A DNA stretch of 64,000 nucleotides, taken from Rhynchopus sp. YZ270_cl-10. Its lineage: Eukaryota > Euglenozoa > Diplonemea > Diplonemida > Diplonemidae. Positions 29,369-37,305 of the stretch are shown piece by piece. A program made the position numbers and the translations under genes. Below the pieces are notes generated by a model. The model made no database searches. It saw only the letters and a list, made by a program, of their open reading frames with translations, and was not told where the DNA came from. Each line of letters starts with the position of its first letter. The first letter of the stretch is position 1. Where the stretch lies: the NCBI GenBank assembly GCA_964035575.1, contig OZ037873.1, forward strand, positions 1,426,001-1,490,000, given 5' to 3'.

Positions 29369-29377
29369 CAGGGAAGC
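29369..29377 (-). promoter_or_regulatory. -48 element (type A) of U2
   Basis: GCTTCCCTG on the minus strand, first base exactly 48 nt before the U2 start. Confidence 0.8.
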
Positions 29378-29479
29378 ATGATGATGATCAATATTACTAG
29401 GAAACAACAAGGCAAACAGATTACACACCCATGTCACAGGGAAGTGAGCGAAGGTGATGATCAATCGTAGTAAAAACAA

Positions 29480-29621
29480 GGCCGCCGAAGCAGCTACACA
29501 AATTGCCAATGTGGCAACGCCGAAGCGGCCCATGGCGGGAATTGGGTAGTTTTCAACCAGCAATCTCTCCACAGCGTCCCTATTTGGTCATTGCTTATGG
29601 AATTATCCCGAGCGCAAGAAT
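29480..29621 (-). ncRNA. U4: U4 snRNA
   Basis: 5' ATTCTTGCGC, then the central block GATTGCTGGTTGAAAAC, matching U4 GCTAATTGAAAAC, a CCCAATTCCCGCC stretch, Sm site GGCAATTTGTG and a 3' hairpin with a C(UUCG)G tetraloop. Pairs with U6 in the U4/U6 particle. Confidence 0.92.
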
Positions 29622-29660
29622 ACCTCCTTTTCTCCCAGTCGTGTCACAAAGCTATGTCAA

Positions 29661-29669
29661 CAGGGAAGC
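29661..29669 (-). promoter_or_regulatory. -48 element (type A) of U4
   Basis: GCTTCCCTG on the minus strand, exactly 48 nt before the U4 start. Confidence 0.8.
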
Positions 29670-30094
29670 GTGTTGGGGTGGTAACATAAAGACACCACGT
29701 AAAGCTAACACACCAGAACTACCACCACCAATGTGCCTCCCTGTAGACATCTGTGCAGCCGATAGGTGGAACAAACAAGGGCAAGACTGTACTCTACACA
29801 GGATCTGTTTTTGAGTGCATTCGTGTTGAAGATTGTTTTCTTCGGCACAAGACCAAAGCTGGATGATGACATAGGTTGGGCATGTGCAGCATGAGCACTT
29901 GCGATGATTGTCACATACTTCTTGTATTGTTTTGTCTCTCCCCTGTATGGCGCAGGGAAGAGTACCAGGCACAGCCCTTCCACTTACAGCTTGTTTTTAA
30001 GAAAAACCTCAAAAAAGGCTTCACATTACTTTTTTCACCTTCAAGGACATCTTGATCAATCAAGAAGTTACCACACTATCCTCGCTCTCAACAT
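29670..30094. other. Spacer between divergent U4 and U5 genes
   Basis: No tRNA, rRNA or known snRNA motif found. A CTTCCCTG on the minus strand near 29,954-29,961 could mark another start at about 29,913, but no recognisable RNA follows. Confidence 0.4.
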
Positions 30095-30103
30095 GCTTCC
30101 ATG
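30095..30103 (+). promoter_or_regulatory. -48 element (type A) of U5
   Basis: GCTTCCATG, 48 nt before the U5 start. Confidence 0.75.
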
Positions 30104-30142
30104 TGTAGCAAAGTGCATACAGCAATAGAACAAAACAGAGCC

Positions 30143-30255
30143 ATATCACGGTTCTTGCCCATATCGAACTCATCTTTCGCCTTTTACTAAAGATGACCGT
30201 GGGTAAGAGCCACTAAGTGAAAGCATAATTTTTGAAGGGGCCTTTGTGTCTCATC
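30143..30255 (+). ncRNA. U5: U5 snRNA
   Basis: Invariant loop 1 CGCCTTTTACT on a stem catctt/aagatg, and Sm site AATTTTTGAA. The 5' end ATATCACGG is set by the promoter spacing. 3' end approximate. Confidence 0.93.
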
Positions 30256-30281
30256 TGTTTTTAAGTCTTGACAACCACTAC

Positions 30282-30290
30282 GCTTCCCTG
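30282..30290 (+). promoter_or_regulatory. -48 element (type A) of U1
   Basis: GCTTCCCTG; 48 nt downstream is 30,330, a few bases before the conserved U1 5' end. Confidence 0.7.
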
Positions 30291-30332
30291 AAGGTGTTGG
30301 AGTTTCGCATGTTGTTAAACTCAGCTAGAGGT

Positions 30333-30490
30333 TACATACCTTACTGGTGTCTGACCTGATCAACAAGGGCGTCGACACACCAGTGGCCCTTGCATTGCAC
30401 TGCGCAGGGGATACTGGTGGCACTAGCTTCGGCTGGCTTGCACAGTGAAATTTTTGACAGCGGCGGTGCTGTGCTTTGCACAAACCCGCC
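30333..30490 (+). ncRNA. U1: U1 snRNA
   Basis: Loop I CTGATCAACAAG and loop II GCATTGCACTGC match the U1-70K and U1A binding loops (GATCANGAAG, ATTGCACTCC). Sm site AAATTTTTGA, then a gcgg/ccgc 3' hairpin. The 5' end reads ACATACCTTACTGG, shifted from the usual ATACTTACCTGG. Promoter spacing would place the start at 30,330. Confidence 0.88.
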
Positions 30491-30779
30491 TTTTTAAACA
30501 AACAAACAAACCAAAACAAACGTGATCACACAAACCATCATGTTACCCAGTAAACCCAGTAAACCCAGCACACTGGTCTAGAGGGATCGACCACTGAGTG
30601 GTGACCTGTGAGCACACAGGCACCTGCTCCGATGCAGTAGTGCAGCGCACTAAGTGCTGTGCTAAGGACTGGCCAAACTTGTTAAACCTGCTGACCCACA
30701 AACCGGTTTTCACAACCGAAGCAAAAACAAGCTCAGAAATAAAAAGCTCTTCAAAGGTTTTCGAACCTGACTCAGTATT
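30491..30779. other. Spacer between U1 and 5S gene 3
   Basis: Contains aaacaaac and acccagtaa microrepeats. No gene recognised. Confidence 0.5.
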
Positions 30780-30898
30780 GGATTCGGCCATACTCTGGTG
30801 AATACACCTCATCCCGCCTGATTTGAGAAGTTAAGCACCAGCAGGCCTGGATAGTACTGGCGTGGGTGACCAGCTGGGAAGTCCGGGTGCTTGAATCC
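30780..30898 (+). rRNA. 5S rRNA: 5S rRNA gene 3
   Basis: Same 119-nt sequence as the other two 5S genes but on the plus strand; T-run follows. Confidence 0.95.
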
Positions 30899-30981
30899 TT
30901 TTTTCCTTATTTGTGGTGTAACACACAGAAGTTGGTTGAAAAGTGAACTGATAGTATTCAGCGCAAAGCATGATTATTGAA

Positions 30982-31053
30982 GGGTATATAGCTCAGTGGT
31001 AGAGCATTCGGCTGCAGTCCGAACGGTCCCTGGTTCGAACCCGGGTGTGCCCT
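30982..31053 (+). tRNA. trnC-GCA: tRNA-Cys(GCA)
   Basis: Acceptor gggtata/tgtgccc, stem ttcgg/ccgaa, loop CTGCAGT. Confidence 0.92.
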
Positions 31054-31154
31054 CTCTTTTTGTTTCAAGACCAGATTTTCTCTTGAGTGTTACTTCTCCC
31101 TTTTTGGTTTTGAATTCCATCCCCACCTTGTAAAGATTCGTTTAAGAAATGTAA

Positions 31155-31227
31155 GGGGGTTTAGCTCAAATGGTAGAGCGCTCGCTCAGCATGCGAGAGG
31201 TAGAGGGATCGATACCCTCAATCTCCA
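31155..31227 (+). tRNA. trnA-AGC: tRNA-Ala(AGC), C33
   Basis: Stem ctcgc/gcgag, loop TCAGCAT: anticodon AGC, C33. The T-loop reads ATCGATA, with A54 where T is usual outside initiators. Acceptor gggggtt/aatctcc. Confidence 0.9.
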
Positions 31228-31318
31228 AACATTTTTTGGCTTGGAAACACTGTTGTGATATTTCCAGATCTCGATTCTTTTTGGTACCAAAGAAAAAGAA
31301 GGAAGCGACAGAATTGTA

Positions 31319-31390
31319 TCTCCTATGGTGTAGTGGTTAGCACTCGAGACTCTGAATCTCGCGACCGCGGTTCGAATCCGCGTAGGAGAA
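31319..31390 (+). tRNA. trnQ-CTG: tRNA-Gln(CTG)
   Basis: Stem cgaga/tctcg, loop CTCTGAA; acceptor tctccta/taggaga. Confidence 0.93.
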
Positions 31391-31483
31391 CTTTCCTTTT
31401 TCTCCGTTTCGTCCCTTGTTATTCTCCTCTGTGACTGGTTGAAACGCATTCCCACTTCCATATTCTTGTTGGCTTTTATTGAA

Positions 31484-31565
31484 GGCGAGATGGCCGAGTG
31501 GTCTAAGGCGCCAGGTTAAGGCCCTGGTCCCTTCGGGGGCGTGGGTTCAAACCCCACTCTCGTCA
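31484..31565 (+). tRNA. trnL-AAG: tRNA-Leu(AAG)
   Basis: 82-nt class II tRNA; stem ccagg/cctgg, loop TTAAGGC. Confidence 0.92.
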
Positions 31566-31654
31566 CTTGTTATTCTTTTTCATTTTCATTTTCAATCTAT
31601 CCCTTTTGTTTTGTTTTCAAGATTGTGCAAAACACAAAAAGCACACTTGTCAGG

Positions 31655-31727
31655 TCCTCCTTGGCGCAGTCGGTAGCGCGTCAGGCTGTTAACCTGCAGG
31701 TCGTTGGTTCGAACCCAACAGGAGGAG
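31655..31727 (+). tRNA. trnN-GTT: tRNA-Asn(GTT), second copy in unit
   Basis: Same mature sequence as 12,333 with different flanks. Confidence 0.92.
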
Positions 31728-31786
31728 ACTTTTTTCCCTTCTCAAACCATTTTCTGTTCTTTGCAAAAGTCATAAAAAACTGGGAA

Positions 31787-31868
31787 GGCGAGATGGCCGA
31801 GCGGTCTAAGGCGCCAGGTTTAGGCCCTGGTCTCTTCGGAGGCGTGGGTTCAAACCCCACTCTCGTCA
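31787..31868 (+). tRNA. trnL-TAG: tRNA-Leu(TAG)
   Basis: 82-nt class II tRNA; stem ccagg/cctgg, loop TTTAGGC. Confidence 0.92.
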
Positions 31869-31932
31869 CGTTATTACCATTTTTCCGCAGAAAACCCACC
31901 TCTTGTGGAAAACAGTTCCGGTCATTATTGTA

Positions 31933-32005
31933 GCAGCTATCGTCTAGTGGTTAGGACGCTCGCCTCACACGCGAGAGATCGTCGGTTCAATCCCGACTAG
32001 CTGTA
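31933..32005 (+). tRNA. trnV-CAC: tRNA-Val(CAC)
   Basis: Stem ctcgc/gcgag, loop CTCACAC; acceptor gcagcta/tagctgt. Confidence 0.92.
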
Positions 32006-32095
32006 ATTTCTTTTTGAACTTTCCTTCACATTTTCGTTCAATGCAACGATCGAAAAGATGTCCCCATGCAGATAATAGTTTTGCCTACTATCAGA

Positions 32096-32167
32096 TCCGC
32101 TGTAGTATAGTGGTTAGAACAGCCGGCTCTCACCCGGCAGACCGGGGTTCAATTCCCCGCAGCGGAA
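32096..32167 (+). tRNA. trnE-CTC: tRNA-Glu(CTC)
   Basis: Stem gccgg/ccggc, loop CTCTCAC; acceptor tccgctg/cagcgga. Confidence 0.92.
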
Positions 32168-32261
32168 AATACTTTTTTTTAGACCAAGTTTTGGAGAGAA
32201 GAATTTCTGACTTTTGAATATTAACGCCATCATGTAAATCTGGATGAAGAAAATAATCAGT

Positions 32262-32333
32262 GGCTTAGTGGTCTAGTGGCATGATTCTCGCTTCGGGTGC
32301 GAGAGGTCCAGGGTTCGATTCCCTGCTGAGCCC
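32262..32333 (+). tRNA. trnP-CGG: tRNA-Pro(CGG)
   Basis: Differs from Pro(TGG) at 15,588 essentially in the anticodon: loop TTCGGGT. Confidence 0.93.
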
Positions 32334-32547
32334 CTCTTTTTATTTAGGTAGTTTCTTGCTTGGGAATTGTTTAGAAAAATTATTTCCACATCTTTTCGAC
32401 CACCAAAATCCCAAGATGAAGAAGTTTGGAAAAGTGCATTTTTGTGAAAGTATTTTGCCATATCTTTGTTGTCACCAAAATCCCAAGATGGTGAGAGAAT
32501 CTTGAAAAATCATTTTCCATATTTTCACTTCCCAGTGAAAAAGAGAA

Positions 32548-32620
32548 TACCCATGGTGGGGATCGAACCCACAATCTTTCGCTTAGGAAGCGAACGCCTT
32601 ATCCATTGGGCTACACGGGC
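32548..32620 (-). tRNA. trnR-CCT: tRNA-Arg(CCT)
   Basis: Stem ttcgc/gcgaa, loop TTCCTAA; acceptor gcccgtg/catgggt. Confidence 0.92.
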
Positions 32621-32726
32621 CTAATAGTTTTACCTTCTTTCCTTTTCTCTGGGGTGGTCAAATTTAGGACAAGAGACTTTTCTGCATGACCACTCCACAA
32701 TGATTCTTTGGTTTAAATGAATGTGA

Positions 32727-32799
32727 GCCTCCCTAGCTCAGTCGGTAGAGCGCAAGGCCCTTAACCTTGTGGTCGCGGGTTCGAGCCCCGCGGGAGGTG
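32727..32799 (+). tRNA. trnK-CTT: tRNA-Lys(CTT), C33, second copy
   Basis: Same mature sequence as 12,961, again with loop CCCTTAA. Confidence 0.92.
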
Positions 32800-33109
32800 C
32801 TTTTCTTTTTGAATGTTCACGATTTTGCAGGTTTCTGAGATTTTGAGGCAAATGAAAACCAAAAAATATTTCCTCCACTTGATCTCAGTTCTGTTTCGTT
32901 GGCAAGTTGAGAGTGGAATTTGGGTGAAAATATGTGTTTTCCGAACCAACACAGGACTCCCACCGACCGGTGTAGGTTTTGCGTTCAACCAGGTGTGAAC
33001 TGCTTCCACTCGCGAAAAGTGCCAGACCCTTTTGCTGGGGATAGCACGTTTCAGCCCCACAACTTATCTCCTTTCTGGGCATGTCCAGTGTGCTCAGCTG
33101 CCGCTTCTT

Positions 33110-33520
33110 GGCGACTCACCAGTACAGAGTGGTGGAATCCAGCACAGAATGGAATGGCTGGGAAATCCTTAGCAATCCATAATTCAGATGGAAAAACTCC
33201 TGACCCGGCTATTGAATTTTCGGATCATTTTCTCAGTCACAATGCAAGCACAGAATGGAAACCAAAACCAAGCACAGAATGGAACACGGCTATAAGACTC
33301 CAGCCATTCCATTCTGTGCTGGTTTTTCGTTTCCATTCTGTGCTTGCATTGTGACTGAGAAAATGATCTGAAAATTCAATACCCGGGTCAGGAGTTTTTT
33401 TTTCCACTCCTAACAAATCCTTACAGTAAGCCTATAAGTCTCCAGCCATTCCATTCTGTGCTGGTTTTTGGAGCCCATTCTGTGAGCACTCGCTCGGGCC
33501 TGTACTGGAGTATAGCGGCC
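33110..33520 (+). mobile_element. Short member of the tRNA-targeting element family
   Basis: Begins ggcgactcaccagtacag and ends ctgtactggagtatagcggcc, matching the termini of the elements at 34,493 and 38,872, with shared inner motifs (cattctgtgctgg, aattcaatacccgggtcagg). No 8-bp target duplication is found and no tRNA flanks it. A ~22-bp sequence ending gctgcttctt or gccgcttctt occurs just left of the element and again near 33,558-33,578, so the site may be rearranged. Confidence 0.6.
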
Positions 33521-33617
33521 AGGCCATCTCCCTTCTGCGTTCCTGCCTGTCACATCCAGTGCTCAGTTGCTGCTTCTTCAGCACAACCGCATCACATCAC
33601 ATCACCAAAAAATAGAA

Positions 33618-33689
33618 AGGCAACTGGGGGGATCGAACCCCCGACCCTTGGTTTACAAGACCAATGCTCTGCCACTGAGCTAAATCGCC
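33618..33689 (-). tRNA. trnT-TGT: tRNA-Thr(TGT)
   Basis: Stem ttggt/accaa, loop CTTGTAA with U33; acceptor ggcgatt/agttgcc. Confidence 0.92.
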
Positions 33690-33771
33690 GCTGATTAAGA
33701 TGCTTTTGCTGTTTCTCCTGCGAAGAAGTTTTTCAAGACAACACAGAAAGGAAAGTGTGTAAAAAAAGAAA

Positions 33772-33842
33772 TGACCCTAGACGGAATCGAACCGCCGTTG
33801 ATGGATTTGGAATCCATAGTGCTACCGCTACACCATAGGGCC
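33772..33842 (-). tRNA. trnW-CCA: tRNA-Trp(CCA)
   Basis: Stem atgga/tccat, loop TTCCAAA; acceptor ggcccta/tagggtc. Confidence 0.92.
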
Positions 33843-33927
33843 CATGATTTAGGGCTTCAATGCGTTTAGCATGAAGGTGGAAATTTTGCTGAAAATCCCA
33901 CACAAAGGAAAAAGACACACAAAAAAG

Positions 33928-34000
33928 TGCGAGGTGCCAGGATCGAACTGACGACCTTAGGATTATGGGACCTACGCGCTCCCGACTGCGCCAACCTCGC
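33928..34000 (-). tRNA. trnM-CATe: Elongator tRNA-Met(CAT), C33
   Basis: Loop CCCATAA has C33; stem taggt/tccta keeps the T-T mismatch also found in human elongator Met. Acceptor gcgaggt/acctcgc starts with G, unlike the initiator. Confidence 0.9.
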
Positions 34001-34124
34001 CTTGATATTATCGTATCATTAAGAAATACATGGGGTGCAAATTTCTACAGGTTTGTGTGGCAAAAAAAATTTTTTGAGCCAAAAAATTTTATGGGCTTCT
34101 GTGAAAACAATGACAGTTGTAGAA

Positions 34125-34208
34125 CCTCTCGTAGCTCAATTGGTAGAGCGCTCGACTGTAGAATACTCGGTTATCGAGCGGTCGCTGGTTCGATTCCGGC
34201 CGAGAGGA
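34125..34208 (+). tRNA. trnY-GTA: tRNA-Tyr(GTA) with 11-nt intron
   Basis: Acceptor cctctcg/cgagagg, loop CTGTAGA. An 11-nt intron (34,162-34,172) follows position 37, the canonical site, the same length as in kinetoplastid tRNA-Tyr. Only intron-containing tRNA recognised in the window. Confidence 0.9.
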
Positions 34209-34285
34209 TTTTTTTCGTTTTCGTGTTCCAGATTATTTTCTGCAAACAGATGACTGCCTAAAAACAAAGAACGGTGAGAATTACA

Positions 34286-34367
34286 GCAGTCGTATCCAAG
34301 TGGTTACGGAGGTGGACTAGAAATCCATTGGGCTCTGCCCGCGCAGGTTCAAGTCCTGCCGACTGCG
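34286..34367 (+). tRNA. trnS-AGA: tRNA-Ser(AGA)
   Basis: 82-nt class II tRNA; loop CTAGAAA, acceptor gcagtcg/cgactgc. Confidence 0.92.
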
Positions 34368-34465
34368 ATTCATTTTTTGTTCACGAATTTTCGTGCATTT
34401 TCGTCGTTTCTGTGCTCATTTTAGACCATTTTGATGCGCGAAATTAAATCAGAGTGAAGATTGTA

Positions 34466-34492
34466 TCCTCGGTAGTATAGAGGTCAGTATTT
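34466..34492 (+). pseudogene. tRNA-Asp(GTC) 5' part, split by insertion
   Basis: Nucleotides 1-27 of a gene matching tRNA-Asp at 15,951. The last eight (cagtattt, nucleotides 20-27) recur at 36,439 on the far side of the insert. Box A remains, box B is about 2 kb away. Confidence 0.9.
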
Positions 34493-34719
34493 GGCGACTA
34501 TCAAGTACATTCGGACGCAACCAAGCACATTCTGGAAACGAAAACCAAGCACATTCTGGACGGATCCAGACTTGACCCACTTACAGGCCAAAAAAAATTT
34601 TTCTACACAAAAAAAAATTTTTTTTCACAGAACAAGATTTTTGAGAAAATTTTTCACGCCAAAACTTTGTCTCACCTGAAAATGACAAAAAATGTAACCT
34701 ACACCAGCCAGATAACACA

Positions 34720-34985
34720 ACCTAGAACCTGCAGGTTCCCGCACACCCGCACAACCACACCAGCCAGATAACGCTGCCAGAACCCCGCACACCCGCACAA
34801 CCACACGAACCAGCTAAGGACCGCAAACCCGCGCACCCGTCAACCCGCAAACCCGCACAACCACCAGCCAGATAACGCAACCTAGAACCAGCAGGTTCCC
34901 GCACACCCGCACAACCACACCAGCCAGATAACGCTTCCAGAACCCCGCACACCCGCACAACCACACGAACCAGCTAAGGACCGGC
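34720..34985 (-). repeat. GC-rich minisatellite inside the element
   Basis: cgcacacccgcacaaccac and ccagccagataac blocks alternate about four times. The related element at 38,872 carries the same array at 39,930-40,262 on the other strand. Confidence 0.8.
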
Positions 34986-35015
34986 AGACAACCTTAGATC
35001 CATAATTCACTTTTC

Positions 35016-35100
35016 GGGTTCTGGGGTTTGAACCTCCAACACCGAAGAAACTCTTATGTGTGGAACCTGCGTGCTACACACTAGGACACTTAGTCCTCCT
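35016..35100 (-). other. tRNA-like unit inside element, minus strand
   Basis: Read on the minus strand: tcctagtgtgtagcacgcagg (A-box-like) then ggaggttcaaacccc (B-box). Faces the unit at 35,127. Could act as an internal Pol III promoter. Confidence 0.5.
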
Positions 35101-35126
35101 TAGTGAAAATCCTTATGGAAGACATA

Positions 35127-35209
35127 GTGTCCTAGTGGGTACCACACAGGTCCCTTACAGTGTGGATTCTTATTGGTTGGAGGTTCAAACCCCTGAGGGA
35201 GCAGTTTTT
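35127..35209 (+). other. tRNA-like unit inside element, plus strand
   Basis: gtgtcctagtgggtaccac (A-box-like), ggaggttcaaacccc (B-box), then a T5 run. No acceptor stem, so not a working tRNA. Confidence 0.5.
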
Positions 35210-35239
35210 GTTTCCACCAATGAATCCTTAAGGATTTGT

Positions 35240-36150
35240 TAGGGGAAAAGTGAATTCTGGATTGCTCAGGATTTCCCAGCCATTCCAGGATGTGCTTGCA
35301 TCTCAGAAAAGGGCACTTTTTCGTTTCAAACCAAAAAGTGCCCTTTTCCGAGATGCAAGTACATTCTGGAATGGCTGGGAAATCCTTAAGGATCCAGAAT
35401 TCACTTTTCCTTAAGGATTTGTTAGGGGAAAAGTGAATTCTGGATTGCTCAGGATTTCCCAGCCATTCCAGAATGTACTTGCATCTCAGAAAAGTGCACT
35501 TTTTCGTTAAAAACCAAAAAGTGTCCTTTTCTGAGATGCAAGCACATTCTGGAATGGCTGGGAAATCCTTAAGGATCCAGAATTCACTTTTCCTTAAGGA
35601 TTTGTTAGGGGAAAAGTGAATTATGGATTGCTCAGGATTTCCCAGCCATTCCAGAATGTACTTGCATCTCAGAAAAGTGCACTTTTTCGTTAAAAACCAA
35701 AAAGTGTCCTTTTCTGAGATGCAAGCACATTCTGGAATGGCTGGGAAATCCTGAGCAATCCAGAATTCACTTTTCCCCTAACAAATCCTTAAGGAAAAGT
35801 GAATTCTGGATCCTTAAGGAATTCCCAGCCATTCCAGAATGTACTTGCATCTCAGAAAAGTGCACTTTTTCGTTAAAAACCAAAAAGTGCACTTTTCTCA
35901 GATGCAAGTACATTCTGGAATGGCTGGGAATTCCTTAAGGATCCAGAATTCACATTTCCTTAAGGATTTGCTAGGGGAAAAGTGAATTCTGGATTGCTCA
36001 GGATTTCCCAGCCATTCCAGAATGTGCTTGCATCTGAGAAAAGTGCACTTTTTGGTTTTTAACGAAAAAGTGCACTTTTCTGAGATGCAAGTACATTCTG
36101 GAATGGCTGGGAATTCCTTAAGGATCCAGAATTCACTTTTCCTTAAGGAT
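35240..36150. repeat. Tandem ~170-bp palindromes inside the element
   Basis: Each block reads gtgaattctgga..., ccattccagaatgt..., gaaaagtgcactttttcg, then the reverse complement of the same parts, so each can fold into a long hairpin. About five blocks; the arms differ by a few bases. Confidence 0.8.
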
Positions 36151-36438
36151 TTCACTGCAGGAAAATACCGGAAAATTTCTGACCCGGGTATTGAATATCC
36201 GGACCCTATTCTCAAAAAAATGCAAGCACATTCTGAAACCAAAATGCAAGCACATTCTGGAAATCGTTATTTTTCTGAAAACCAAGCACATTCTGGAAAC
36301 GAAAACCAAGCACAGTCTGGAACACGGCTATAAGGCCCCGGCTATTCCAGAATGTGCTTGGTTTTCGTTTCCAGAATGTGCTTACATTTTGGGGTCCAGA
36401 ATGTGCGTATTCGCACCAGGCTGTACTGGAATATGGCC

Positions 36439-36491
36439 CAGTATTTCCGCCTGTCACGCGGAAGACCCGGGTTCAATTCCCGGCCGGGGAA
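36439..36491 (+). pseudogene. tRNA-Asp(GTC) 3' part, split by insertion
   Basis: Begins with the duplicated cagtattt, then the anticodon arm (loop CTGTCAC), T-arm and acceptor ccgggga. Continues the gene begun at 34,466. Confidence 0.9.
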
Positions 36492-36553
36492 TTCTTTTTT
36501 GTACAGGGCTCCCACTCATTGTTTCGTTTCTTTTCTGATGAAAATCAAATCAG

Positions 36554-36626
36554 GCCCCGTTGGCGCAATGGATAGCGCGTTGGACTTCGAATCCAAAGGT
36601 TGCGGGTTCGAGTCCCGCACGGGGTT
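36554..36626 (+). tRNA. trnR-TCG: tRNA-Arg(TCG)
   Basis: Acceptor gccccgt/acggggt, stem ttgga/tccaa, loop CTTCGAA. Present once in the window, between the two units. Confidence 0.92.
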
Positions 36627-36912
36627 AACTTTTTGAACATTGTTTTTTTGAACTTTTTTGAAAACACAAAAAAGTGAGAGGTTGGTGTCAAATGAATTAC
36701 AGTGACAAGTTACAGTCACAACAGATAAAAACATTGGGTCCAGTGGGAAGGGGTCACCCCGGGATTTTGGATTTTTTGGTAGTCAACCCACCCATAAGAA
36801 CCTTGAAAAATTTTTGGGAAAAACTTGAAAACTGGAAATTCTTTGAAAAGCTGACATTTCAGAAAAAATTTTCTGAACATGAAAATTTTGCTTCCCCCTT
36901 TAAAAAAAGAAC
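36627..36912. other. AT-rich spacer
   Basis: No gene or repeat recognised between the Arg(TCG) and Gly(TCC) genes. Confidence 0.5.
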
Positions 36913-36984
36913 TGCACTTACCGGGAGTCGAACCCGGGCCGCTCGCTTGGAAGGCGAGAATACTAACCGTTATACCATAAGTGC
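36913..36984 (-). tRNA. trnG-TCC: tRNA-Gly(TCC)
   Basis: Acceptor gcactta/taagtgc, stem ctcgc/gcgag, loop CTTCCAA. Single in the window. Confidence 0.92.
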
Positions 36985-37073
36985 TGTTACTTTCATGCAA
37001 AGTGTTTTCTTTGTGAGGGGCGATTTCAAAATGAAAATAATTTCAAATTCTTCAAATTGCCTAAAAAAAGAAG

Positions 37074-37145
37074 CAACCGTGGCAGGACTCGAACCTGCAA
37101 CCGCCTGATCCGTGGTCAGGCGCTCTTCCATTGAGCCACACGGTC
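37074..37145 (-). tRNA. trnR-ACG: tRNA-Arg(ACG), C33
   Basis: Stem cctga/tcagg, loop CCACGGA: anticodon ACG with C33. Acceptor gaccgtg/cacggtt. Single in the window. Confidence 0.9.
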
Positions 37146-37233
37146 CATGTCTTTAGGCAATAGTATTTTTTATGTGGCCTGCATATTTTTGGAGTTGAAA
37201 AAAAATTTAGACGGTTGATTGTACAGCTAAAAA

Positions 37234-37305
37234 AGCGGTTACCGAGAATTGAACTCGGGTCTCCCGTGCCACAAACGGGTGTTCTAACCACTAAACCATA
37301 ACCGC
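37234..37305 (-). tRNA. trnH-GTG: tRNA-His(GTG)
   Basis: Acceptor gcggtta/taaccgc, stem cccgt/acggg, loop TTGTGGC. The base before position 1 is A in the gene, so the usual G-1 would be added after transcription. Single in the window. Confidence 0.9.

Larger units (their letters stand above)
34493..36438 (+). mobile_element. 1,946-bp tRNA-targeting non-autonomous element in tRNA-Asp
   Basis: Flanked by an 8-bp duplication (cagtattt). Ends ggcgactatcaagtac and gtactggaatatggcc form imperfect ~16-bp inverted termini. Inside, in order: cattctgg-type short repeats, a GC-rich minisatellite (34,720-34,985), a head-to-head pair of tRNA-like units (~35,016-35,209) and about five palindromic blocks of ~170 bp (35,240-36,150). 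No transposase or other coding frame. 8-bp duplications are typical of hAT-like DNA transposons, but the termini do not identify a family. Confidence 0.8.

Noticed and set aside
34493-36438. tRNA-Asp with a very long intron
   Set aside because: The interruption lies at nucleotide 27, not after 37, is flanked by an 8-bp duplication and has inverted termini; it is an insertion.
37074-37145. tRNA-His reading of the Arg(ACG) gene
   Set aside because: A first glance at ccacgg suggested GTG, but the stem cctga/tcagg sets the anticodon as ACG; His(GTG) is the next gene at 37,234.
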